Below are positions 52,719-63,098 of a DNA stretch of 64,000 nt, piece after piece. A model generated the notes under the pieces. That model was not told the origin of the DNA. It saw only the letters and a program-made list of their open reading frames with translations, and did not search any database. Within the stretch, counting starts at the first letter, position 1, and each line of letters opens with the position of its first letter. This DNA comes from CAKKQX01 sp046313915. Its GTDB lineage: Bacteria; Pseudomonadota; Gammaproteobacteria; Burkholderiales; SG8-41. The DNA lies in contig JBKBXX010000001.1 in the NCBI GenBank assembly GCA_046313915.1, positions 1 to 64,000 on the forward strand, read 5' to 3'. The translations under genes were made by a program, and so were the position numbers.

Positions 52719-54437
52719 ATGACAGACTCGGCAAGCGCGCAGTATGAAGCGCTGTGGCCGCGCAGTCCGCGCCAGGCCAAAGTGAAACCTCTCGCCAGGC
52801 GGCTCGATACCCTCGAAGGCAAGACCATCGCGTGGGTCTGGGATTATATGTTTCGCGGCGACGAAGTGTTCGCGCAACTCGAGGAGAGCCTCAGGGCGCG
52901 CTATCCGGGCATGAAATTCGTGTCGTGGAGCGAGTTCGGCAACACCCACGGCAGCGAAGAACGCGCAGTCGTGGCGGCCCTGCCGCGCAAGCTCAAGACG
53001 CTGGGGGTGGACGCCGTCGTTTCCGGCCTCGGCTGTTGAGGCAGCTGCACGCCCGCCGTGTTGCGGGCGAGTGCGGCGGCCGAGGCTGCGGGCATCCCTT
53101 CCTCGACACTGGTGTGCGAGAGTTTCATGGGGCTCGCGAAAGCAGCTTCGCTCGGGCTCGGCATGCCCAATCTGCAGGTGGCGGCGGTGCCGGGTCATCC
53201 CGGTCTGCAAAGCAAGGAAGTTTTGCAGCGGAATATCCGCGAGGTCACGCTGGCCGGCGTGATCGACAACCTGCTCGGGTCGCCGGCGCAGGCGGCGGCG
53301 GGCAGCGAACCCGGCGCGCGCGACGTCGTGTGCCGCGGCACGTTCGAGGAAGTCAACGACTATTTCATCACCCATGGGTTGTCCGACGGGCTGCCGATCG
53401 TCCCGCCCACGGTCGCAAAAGTCGAAACCTTTCTGCGCCATACCGACCGGCAGCCGGACGAGGTGCTGGGTGTCTTGCTGCCCGACAGCCGCGCCGCAAC
53501 CGTGTGGAGCGTGGCGGTGAACGGGGTGATGGCGGGCTGCCGCCCCGAGTACATGCCGGTGCTGGTCGCGCTGATCGAGGCGATGGCCGATCCCGCTTAC
53601 GGCGTCGAGCACAGCGGCAACACGCCGGGCGGCGAAACGCTGATCGTGCTGAACGGGCCCATCATCAAGGAACTCGGTTTCAATTACACGCAGGGTGTGA
53701 TGCGCGACGGTTTCCAGGCGAACACGACCGTCGGCCGTTTCTGGCGGCTTTATCTGCGCAACGTCGCCGGTTTCCTGCCGCACAAGAACGACAAGGCGAC
53801 ATTCGGCAACACCTGGCGTGTCGTGGTGGCGGAAAACGAGGAAGTGCTGGCGAAAATCGGCTGGCCGCCGCATTGCGCGGAATTTGGTTTTGCCCCCGGC
53901 ACCAACGCGGTCGCCATCGGCCGCTACACTGGCGGCAATCACATTTCATCGGTATCGGGCGCGACACCGCAGGCGTTGCTGCCGTACATCGCCGACGCCG
54001 TGGTCAGGCAATACTCATGGCAGATCATGTTCACGGTGGGGCAGGGCCGGGGAACGCTGCGGCCGCTGATACTGCTGTCTCCGATACTTGCCGAGACCAT
54101 CGCCGGCGGCGGCTGGTCCAAGCAGGATCTGAAACGGCAACTTTTCGATCACGCGCGCATGCCGGCGTGGATGTTCGAACGCTATCTGCGCGACTGGACC
54201 CAGAAGCCGGTCTGGAATCTCGCCGCAGAGCACGAGGCGGGGCGCATTCCGAAGGTATTCCACGAATCCGACGATCCGAACCGCATGGTGCCTCTCGTGT
54301 GGAAACCGGAGGACTACATGATCGTCGTGACCGGCGATCTGGGCCGCAACAGCTGCTACGTCTTTGCGCACAATGGCGTTCTCGGTTATCCGGTGGGCAG
54401 GGAAATCAGGCTGCCGGATGGGCGGTCGCTGCGTTGA
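52719..54437 (+). CDS. UGSC-family selenoprotein (in-frame TGA read as selenocysteine)
   Basis: A 572-residue protein if the TGA at 53037-53039 is read as Sec107. The motif is then Cys106-Sec107-Gly-Ser-Cys110, matching the name-giving U-G-S-C of a known selenoprotein family of unknown function. Frame, codon use and protein pattern continue unbroken across the TGA; the second part alone has no start or ribosome site. A stem-loop fit for SECIS lies just after the TGA. Residues 1-190 form one domain with the Sec at a strand end (AVVSGLGC, then GSCTPAVLRASAAAEAAGIP). A linker leads to a second domain (about 205-572) with LSDGLPIVPPT and TPGGETLIVLNGPIIKELGF. ATG 52719 follows AGGAAAA. It precedes an MmgE/PrpD gene. 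Confidence 0.88.
53047..53074 (+). promoter_or_regulatory. Bacterial SECIS-like stem-loop
   Basis: CGCCCGC (53050-53056) pairs perfectly with GCGGGCG (53063-53069) around the 6-base loop CGTGTT. Three more pairs (GCA 53047-53049 with TGC 53072-53074) lie below a 2-base bulge. The loop is 17-22 bases after the TGA and has G at its second position and a GU, as SelB-binding loops do. Confidence 0.75.
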
Positions 54438-54883
54438 AATCGAGGAAAACGCCGCTGCGAAGACATCCTCGCTTTGCATTCCGATGACGGTGGCAAGGCT
54501 CGCGCTTTGCCCGAGCTTCGCGACCACTGGTGGTGGCGCTAAACTTTTTCGGGCAAAGGCCGTTGACAGATGTAGCTTCAGCGTTCCGGCCGGGGCGGAT
54601 TCCCAGGCCAAGGAGATGATGCCCCGGATGCTGCTGGCGAAGTCCGCTGTTGTGCGCGCCCCTTCCTGCGGGCGCACCTGATGCGGGCGGGCGGCAACCA
54701 CCTTGGACCCGACTGCCTGAGGGTCGTCCCGGGCGGAGCGCTGAAGCCCAGCCCCAAGGCATGACGCAAGTCGTGCCTTCTGTTTTTTCGGCGCAGCTCG
54801 CGCGTCGGACGGCCCCCGTTTCCGATAAAATCGTTTTGTCGAAGCGTGTAGACAATGACGAAATGCGGAAGGAGAAAGTCCAG
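54438..54883. other. Gap between the selenoprotein and MmgE/PrpD genes
   Basis: 446 bases. A GATAAAAT stretch near 54822 may be a -10 for the downstream gene, whose AAGGAG site is at 54869-54874. No convincing gene, hairpin terminator or operator was recognised; short frames have no ribosome sites. Confidence 0.4.
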
Positions 54884-56251
54884 ATGGCTGCGGCCGATAT
54901 TAGCGGACGGTTGGCGCGATACATGGTTGAAGCGCGGGAGCGCGATCTCGCGCCGGAAGTGGCGCGGGAGGCGAAACATCGCATCCTCGATGCGCTGGCG
55001 GCGATGGTGTCAGGGGCCTGTCTCAAACCTGGCGAAATGGCGATCGAGTATGCGCGGTCGCAAGGCGGGATCGAGGAAGCGACCGTGGTCACGACCGATA
55101 TCAGAACCACGGCCGTCAACGCCGCTCTCGTCAACGCGATGTTCGCCCACGCCGACGAAACCGATGACTTTCATCCGGCGACCAAGGCCCATCCCGGCTG
55201 CGCTGTCGTGCCGGCGGCGCTGGCGATGGCCGAGCGCGAAGGCAGTTCGGGAAGGCAGCTGCTCAATGCGGTCGCGCTGGGCTACGATCTGTGCTGCCGC
55301 TTTCTGCTGGCGCTCGGCGCCGACCGCGTGCGCGCGACGCATCGCAGCGCCGAAGGCACCAGCTCGACGATGGGCAGCGTGGGCGCCGCGGCCGCACTGG
55401 CGCGGCTCGACGAGAAAGGCATGCGCCACGCGCTGTCGTACGCGGCGCAGCAGGTATCGGGAATCTGGAGCTGGGTGCGCGATGCCGAGCACGTCGAAAA
55501 AGCTTTCGATTTTTCCGGCATGGGCGCCCGCAATGGCGTCACTGCGGCAATCATGGCACAGCTGGGATTTTCCGGCGTATGGGACGTATTCGACGGCGAA
55601 CACAATGTGCTGATCGCGCTCTCGAGCGAGCCGAAACCCGGGGAAATGGTGGCGGAACTGGGGAGCCGCTATTTCGTCACCGAAACCGCGATCAAGCCTT
55701 TCTCGGTTGGCTATCCGATACAGGCGCCGCTCGATGCGTTTCTCAAGCTGCGTCGCGAGCACGGCCTCACCGTCGACAACGTCGAGCGCATCGTGGTGCG
55801 GCTGCCGGAAGACGGCGCGCGCGTCGTCAACGATCGCGCCATGCCCGATGTCAACTGCCAGCACATCATCGCGCTCGCCCTGGTAGACGGCACCGTGTCA
55901 TTCGAGGGCAGCCATTCCTACGAGCGGATGGACGACCCGAAAGTGCGCGCTGCAAAAGCGCGCGTGCAACTCATCGCCGACCGCGAGCTCATGGACCCTG
56001 CCGCGCCACGCAGCGGCCGGGTGGAGGTGACGCTGCGCGATGGCCGCACTGTCAGCCACTTTACCCGCCATGCGCCGGGCACCAAGGAAAATCCGATGGA
56101 CACGGAAAGCGTGAACGCAAAAGCGCGGCTGCTGATGGCGCCGGTACTCGGCGCCGAGCGGACGGAAGACGTGATCCGGCGGGTGAACGCGCTGGAAACG
56201 CTGACCGACGTGCGCGAGCTTAGTCCTTTGCTTGCGCGCGGCGCACGTTAG
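54884..56251 (+). CDS. MmgE/PrpD-family protein (2-methylcitrate dehydratase-like)
   Basis: A 455-residue cytoplasmic protein of the MmgE/PrpD fold, which includes 2-methylcitrate, cis-aconitate and related dehydratases or decarboxylases. Family segments: AAMVSGACLKPGEMAIEYAR, AALVNAMFAHADETDDFHP, HPGCAVVPAALAMAEREG, ALGYDLCCRFLLALG and AIKPFSVGYPIQAPLDAFLKLR. AAGGAG lies 9 bases before ATG 54884, which decides the start. It follows the selenoprotein gene on the same strand but with a 446-base gap, so shared transcription is uncertain. The substrate is not inferable; no prpBC neighbours are present. Confidence 0.88.
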   Translation: MAAADISGRLARYMVEARERDLAPEVAREAKHRILDALAAMVSGACLKPGEMAIEYARSQGGIEEATVVTTDIRTTAVNAALVNAMFAHADETDDFHPATKAHPGCAVVPAALAMAEREGSSGRQLLNAVALGYDLCCRFLLALGADRVRATHRSAEGTSSTMGSVGAAAALARLDEKGMRHALSYAAQQVSGIWSWVRDAEHVEKAFDFSGMGARNGVTAAIMAQLGFSGVWDVFDGEHNVLIALSSEPKPGEMVAELGSRYFVTETAIKPFSVGYPIQAPLDAFLKLRREHGLTVDNVERIVVRLPEDGARVVNDRAMPDVNCQHIIALALVDGTVSFEGSHSYERMDDPKVRAAKARVQLIADRELMDPAAPRSGRVEVTLRDGRTVSHFTRHAPGTKENPMDTESVNAKARLLMAPVLGAERTEDVIRRVNALETLTDVRELSPLLARGAR

Positions 56252-56315
56252 CGGCTTGGCAACCGCGGCAGGGCTCGCGGCGGCGTTCGTTATTTCCGCG
56301 AAAAACCGCCTGCTC

Positions 56316-57509
56316 TCAGCTGAACGCCGGAATGCCGGTCTGGGCGCGGCCGAGGATCAGCGCATGGATGTCGTGCGTGCCTTCGTAGGTATTGACCGCC
56401 TCCAGATTCATGACATGGCGGATGACGTGAAATTCGTCGGAGATGCCGTTGCCGCCGTGCATGTCGCGCGCCATGCGCGCAATGTCGAGCGCCTTGCCGC
56501 ACGAATTGCGTTTCAGCAGCGAGACCATTTCCGGCGTGGCGCGGCCCTCGTCCATCAGGCGGCCGAGGCGCAGCACCGCCTGCAGCCCCAGCGTGATTTC
56601 GGTCTGCATGTTGGCGAGCTTGAGCTGGATCAACTGATTTGCCGCCAGCGGACGGCCGAACTGCCTGCGCTCCAGCGTATAGTTGCGCGCGGCGTGCCAG
56701 CAGAATTCGGCGGCGCCCAGCGCACCCCAGGCGATGCCGTAGCGTGCCTTGTTGAGACAGCTGAATGGTCCTTTGAGGCCCGCGACACCGGGCAGCATGT
56801 TCTCTGCGGGCACCGGCACTTCGTCCATCACCACTTCGCCGGTGACCGAAGCGCGCAGGCTGAACTTGCCTTCGATTTTGGGCGCAGAAAGTCCCTTCAT
56901 GCCTTTTTCTAGGATGAAGCCGCGAATCAGGTTGTCATCGTCCTTGGCCCAGATCACGAACACGTCGGCCAGCGGTGCGTTGGTGATCCACATCTTGGCG
57001 CCGTGCAGGATGTAACCGTCGCCGGTCTTGCGCGCACGCGTCACCATGCCCGCGGGGTCGGAACCGAAACCGGGCTCGGTCAGCCCGAAACAGCCGATCC
57101 ATTCGCCGCTCGCCATTTTCGGCAGGTATTTGTTTTTCTGCTGCTCGGAGCCGAATTCGTAAATCGGATACATCGCCAGGCTGGACTGCACCGACAGCGC
57201 CGAACGGTAGCCGCTGTCGACGCGTTCGACTTCGCGTGCGATCAGGCCATAGCACACGTTGCTCACGCCGGCGCAGCCGTAGCCTTCGAGGGTGGAACCG
57301 AGAAAACCCATTTCGCCCATCTCGTTCATGATCTCGCGGTGGAATTTCTCGTGGCGATTGGCTTCCAGTACGCGCGGCATCAGCTTTTCCTGGCAATAGG
57401 CGCGCGCCGAGTCGCGCACCATGCGCTCCTCGTCGCTGAGCTGTTCGTCGAGCAGTAACGGATCTTCCCATCGAAAGGCGGGCTTGCTGGCCGGAATCGG
57501 TGCTGTCAT
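56316..57509 (-). CDS. Glutaryl-CoA dehydrogenase-like acyl-CoA dehydrogenase
   Basis: A 397-residue FAD enzyme. The N-terminus FRWEDPLLLDEQLSDEERMVRDSARAY is typical of glutaryl-CoA dehydrogenases, which oxidise and decarboxylate glutaryl-CoA to crotonyl-CoA in lysine and aromatic breakdown. The FAD loop IGCFGLTEPGFGSDP, the KMWITNAPLADVFVIWAK segment and the catalytic base in NTYEGTHDIHALILGRA are all present. The group uses an Arg in its active-site loop for the second carboxylate, consistent with GYRSALSVQSSL. It converges with the MmgE/PrpD gene and is divergent from the exporter operon. Confidence 0.92.
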   Translation of the reverse strand: MTAPIPASKPAFRWEDPLLLDEQLSDEERMVRDSARAYCQEKLMPRVLEANRHEKFHREIMNEMGEMGFLGSTLEGYGCAGVSNVCYGLIAREVERVDSGYRSALSVQSSLAMYPIYEFGSEQQKNKYLPKMASGEWIGCFGLTEPGFGSDPAGMVTRARKTGDGYILHGAKMWITNAPLADVFVIWAKDDDNLIRGFILEKGMKGLSAPKIEGKFSLRASVTGEVVMDEVPVPAENMLPGVAGLKGPFSCLNKARYGIAWGALGAAEFCWHAARNYTLERRQFGRPLAANQLIQLKLANMQTEITLGLQAVLRLGRLMDEGRATPEMVSLLKRNSCGKALDIARMARDMHGGNGISDEFHVIRHVMNLEAVNTYEGTHDIHALILGRAQTGIPAFS

Positions 57510-57610
57510 GGTGTTCTCCTGCTAGAATTGGCCATATAGTTTCACATATTTCCCGGTTTCCCGTAACGTTCGTGTCGCCGCGCGGCGACTGCTGAGGTGA
57601 AGGTGCATCG

Positions 57611-58837
57611 GTGGCGGGCGAAGACTTGTCGAGACTGCGCATTGATCGCGGCAGCACGAACGCGGTGACGGTCGCAGCAAAAAGGCGACGCAATCCGCTG
57701 TGGTGGGTGGCGGCGGCCCTCACCGTTGCCGCCGCGGGCGTTTATCTGGCATTGGGTTACGGCGGAGCGGTAGAGGTGGAGGCCGCGACGGTAACCGCGA
57801 GGTATCCTTCCCAGACTTATACCGTGCTCAATGCGACAGGCTATGTCGTGGCCCAGCGCAAGGCGGCGGTGGCGTCCAAAGCGACCGGCAGGCTGGAGTG
57901 GCTGGGGGTGCGCGAAGGCAGCCGGGTGAAGCGCGGCGAGGTCGTGGCGCGCCTGGAAAGCAGGGATGTCGCAGCCACCATGGAGCAGGCGGCAGCGGGC
58001 ATCAAGGTGGCGCAGGCCAATCTGGAGCAGGGACAGGCCGAACTCGCCGAGGCCGGCCGTGCGCTCGAGCGCTCGCGCGAGCTGCTCGCCGGGAAATTCG
58101 TTTCCCAGGCAGCCCACGATGCGGTGGTGTCACGCTACGAAAAGGCACAGGCCGCCGTGAGCGGACTGAGGGCGGCAATCGCGGTGGCGCAGGCCAACCA
58201 TCGCGCCGCCCGGGTCGCTGTCGAACAGACCATGATCCGCGCGCCGTTCGACGGCGTGGTCCTGACCAAGAACGCCAACGTGGGGGACGTGATCACGCCG
58301 TTTTCTTCCGCTACCGGATCGCAGGCTGCAGTGGTCACCATGGCGGACATGTCGACGCTCGAAGTCGAAGCCGACGTCTCGGAATCGAGTCTTGCCAAAG
58401 TCAGGGTCGATCAGCCCTGCGAAATCCAGCTCGACGCGCTGCCCGAGCTGCGGTTGCGCGGCGTGCTGCATCGTCTGGTGCCGACCGTCGACCGTTCCAA
58501 GGCGACCGTCATGGCGAAAATCCGCTTTGTCGACCGCGATCCGCGCATTCTGCCGGAAATGAGCGCCAAGGTCGCTTTTCTGTCGCAGGAGGTGGCGGCC
58601 GACGAGCGTGGCGCACGCACCGTGGTGCAGGCCGCGGCGATCGTCGCGCGCAACGGCCGCCGCGTCGTCTACGTCATCAGGGACGGCAGGGTGGCCGAAA
58701 CGCCGGTCGAGACCGGACGGCCCCTGGGCGAGCTGGTCGAGGTGGTCGCAGGCGTCACGGCGGGAGACAAGGTGGTGCTGCGGCCCTCCGGCAAGCTGCG
58801 CGACGGCAGCCGGGTGGTGACGGGCGGCAAGCGATGA
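57611..58837 (+). CDS. Periplasmic adaptor (membrane-fusion) protein of an ABC exporter
   Basis: A 408-residue HlyD/MacA-type adaptor with an N-terminal membrane anchor (NPLWWVAAALTVAAAGVYLALGY, about 28-50). The body has the biotinyl-lipoyl halves (YVVAQRKAAVASKATGRLEWLGVREGSRVKRGEVVARLES and TMIRAPFDGVVLTKNANVGDVITPF), a coiled coil between them (about 130-205) and the beta-barrel and proximal domains. GTG start at 57611 with GAGG upstream. It begins the operon with the ATPase, a histidine kinase and two permeases, so it should bridge the inner-membrane complex to an outer-membrane channel. Confidence 0.92.
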   Translation: MAGEDLSRLRIDRGSTNAVTVAAKRRRNPLWWVAAALTVAAAGVYLALGYGGAVEVEAATVTARYPSQTYTVLNATGYVVAQRKAAVASKATGRLEWLGVREGSRVKRGEVVARLESRDVAATMEQAAAGIKVAQANLEQGQAELAEAGRALERSRELLAGKFVSQAAHDAVVSRYEKAQAAVSGLRAAIAVAQANHRAARVAVEQTMIRAPFDGVVLTKNANVGDVITPFSSATGSQAAVVTMADMSTLEVEADVSESSLAKVRVDQPCEIQLDALPELRLRGVLHRLVPTVDRSKATVMAKIRFVDRDPRILPEMSAKVAFLSQEVAADERGARTVVQAAAIVARNGRRVVYVIRDGRVAETPVETGRPLGELVEVVAGVTAGDKVVLRPSGKLRDGSRVVTGGKR

Positions 58838-58947
58838 CAGGCGCGAAACGCAAGGCGTCAGAGGCGGGGCGTTCCGGCTGCAGCGGCCTGCGCGCCATGC
58901 CCTTTTTTTTGCGCCTTGCGCTTCGTCGCTCGAGGCGATATCGTTGA
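58834..58947 (+). CDS. Possible 37-residue peptide coupled to both neighbours
   Basis: A 37-codon frame whose ATG overlaps the adaptor stop (ATGA at 58834) and whose TGA overlaps the ATPase start (TGATG at 58945-58949). Its end reads RAMPFFLRLALRRSRRYR, a hydrophobic plus basic stretch like the start of an ABC permease. It may be a small coupled peptide or a remnant of a permease. Evidence is positional only. Confidence 0.3.
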   Translation: MTGAKRKASEAGRSGCSGLRAMPFFLRLALRRSRRYR

Positions 58948-59628
58948 TGGACCCGACTTGCCGGCCCATCGTCGAGATCCGGAATCTCACCAAATCGTAC
59001 CGGCGCGGCGGCGAAATCGTTCCCGTGCTCCACGACATCACTTTCGACATCATGGCCGGCGATTTCGTCGCGCTGATGGGCCCTTCGGGATCGGGCAAGA
59101 GCACGCTGCTCAACCTGATCGCGGGCATCGACAAGCCCGACAGCGGCACGCTGCTGGTCGGCGGCATCGACATCACCTCGTTGTCCGAATCCGAGCTTGC
59201 CGAATGGCGCGCGCGCAACGTCGGGTTCGTTTTCCAGTTTTACAATCTGATACCGGTGCTGACCGCCTTCGAGAACGTCGAACTGCCTTTGCTGCTGACC
59301 GGATTGCCGGGCAGGGAGCGCCGGGAGCATGTCATGGCGGCGCTCGCCATGGTCGGGCTCACTGACCGCATGGAGCACTATCCGTCGGAGCTTTCGGGCG
59401 GGCAGCAGCAGCGCGTCGCGATCGCACGCGCCGTCGTTACCGATCCGACGCTGCTGGTGGCCGACGAACCCACCGGCGATCTTGACCGCGTGTCGGCCGA
59501 AGACGTGCTCACGCTGATCGACCGGCTCAACACCGAACTCGGCAAGACCGTCATCATGGTCACTCACGACCAGCATGCCGCGCAACGAGCGCATCGCATC
59601 CGCCACCTCGAAAAAGGAGTGCTCGGCG

Positions 59629-59642
<14 letters not shown>
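58947..59642 (+). CDS. ABC exporter ATPase subunit (MacB/LolD type)
   Basis: A 231-residue ATP-binding subunit. Walker A is MGPSGSGKSTLLNLIAG near residue 46, the Q-loop VGFVFQFYNLIPVLT near 93, signature LSGGQQQRVAIARAVV near 150, Walker B LLVADEPTGDLD near 170 and the switch His in MVTHDQHAAQ. The sequence is closest in layout to the lipoprotein/MacB-type exporters, whose permeases have FtsX-like domains, which fits the two permeases downstream. The histidine kinase gene overlaps its last 14 bases. Confidence 0.95.
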
Positions 59643-61848
<2,206 letters not shown>

Positions 61849-61914
61849 AAAATATTAAAAAAATCAAAGAGTTGTGATTGAGCTGCGATTGCGAGCGAGG
61901 ACACGACGGCGCTC

Positions 61915-63069
61915 ATGTACGAGCTGAAGCTGATTTTCAGGAATGCGCTGCGCCACAGGCTGCGCACCACCCTCACCGTGATCGGCATGGTGGTCGCGGT
62001 GCTCGCCTACGGACTGCTGCAGACCGTGGTCGATGCCTGGTATGCGGGCGCGCAGGCGGCGTCCGGCGCGCGGCTGGTGACGCGCAACGCGATCTCGCTG
62101 GTGTTTTCGCTGCCGGCGAGCTACGAGGCGCGCATCCGTGCCGTGGCCGGGGTGACCTCGGTGGTCCGTTCCAACTGGTTCGGCGGCATCTACCAGGAGC
62201 CGAAGAATTTCTTTCCACAGTTCGCGGTTTCCGACAACTATTTCGATCTTTATCCCGATTTCGTGCTGTCCGAGGCGCAGCGCCTCGCCTATCTGCGCGA
62301 TCGCAAGGGTTGTGTGGTGGGGCGTCAGCTGGCGGAGCAGTTCGGTTTCAAGGTGGGCGATGTGCTGCCGCTGCGCGGCACGCTTTATCCGGGCACTTGG
62401 GAATTCGTGATCCGCGGCATTTTCGAAGGCGCGGACGAGACCAAGATCACGCGCCACATGCTGTTTCACTGGGATTACCTCAATGAATCACTGAAAAGGA
62501 AAACGCCGCGACTCGCCGAACAGGTCGGCGTCTATGTCGTCGGCATCGACAATCCCGAGAACGCGGCCGCTATTTCCCGCGCGATCGATGACGTCTTCAG
62601 GAACTCGCTCGCCGAAACCCTCACCGAAACCGAGCAGGCGTTCCAGCTCGGTTTCGTGGCGATGTCGAACGAGATCATCGCCGCGATCCGTCTCGTGTCA
62701 TACGTGGTGATCGTGATCATCATGGCGGTGATGGCCAACACCATGGCGATGAGCGCGCGCGAACGCATTGCGGAGCACGCGACACTCAAGGTGCTCGGCT
62801 TCGGCCCGGCTTTCATCAGCGTGCTGGTTTTTGGCGAATCGATCGCGATCTGCGCGATCGGCGGCGGGCTGGGGCTGCTCGCCACACCGTCTGCTGCGGC
62901 TGCCTTCCAGGCCGCCACTGGCGGCATATTCCCGGTTTTCGAGGTGTCGCCGGCGACGCTCGCCATGCAGGCGGTGTGTGCGCTGGCGGTCGCGATCCTG
63001 GCGGCGGTGGTGCCCGCGGTACGCGCTTCGCGCGTGCGTATCGTGGAGGGACTGCGGGCCATCGGCTGA
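61915..63069 (+). CDS. ABC exporter permease 1 (MacB/FtsX-like)
   Basis: A 384-residue permease of the MacB/FtsX type: one N-terminal helix (TTLTVIGMVVAVLAYGLLQTVV, about 19-40), a large periplasmic domain (about 45-260) and three C-terminal helices (LVSYVVIVIIMAVMANTMAMSARER, the next pair from about 295). The cytoplasmic coupling segment ERIAEHATLKVLGF is typical. It starts 66 bases after the histidine kinase and is followed after 29 bases by a second permease, which suggests a heterodimeric exporter. Confidence 0.92.
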   Translation: MYELKLIFRNALRHRLRTTLTVIGMVVAVLAYGLLQTVVDAWYAGAQAASGARLVTRNAISLVFSLPASYEARIRAVAGVTSVVRSNWFGGIYQEPKNFFPQFAVSDNYFDLYPDFVLSEAQRLAYLRDRKGCVVGRQLAEQFGFKVGDVLPLRGTLYPGTWEFVIRGIFEGADETKITRHMLFHWDYLNESLKRKTPRLAEQVGVYVVGIDNPENAAAISRAIDDVFRNSLAETLTETEQAFQLGFVAMSNEIIAAIRLVSYVVIVIIMAVMANTMAMSARERIAEHATLKVLGFGPAFISVLVFGESIAICAIGGGLGLLATPSAAAAFQAATGGIFPVFEVSPATLAMQAVCALAVAILAAVVPAVRASRVRIVEGLRAIG

Positions 63070-63098
63070 TTGCCCGACATTCCACCCTTTATCCTGTC

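Noticed and set aside
52668..53039. Stand-alone 106-codon gene ending at TGA, followed by a separate gene from 53058
   Set aside because: Both halves share one frame, the second lacks a start site, and the TGA falls in a C-U-G-S-C motif with a SECIS-like hairpin. One recoded gene explains all of this.
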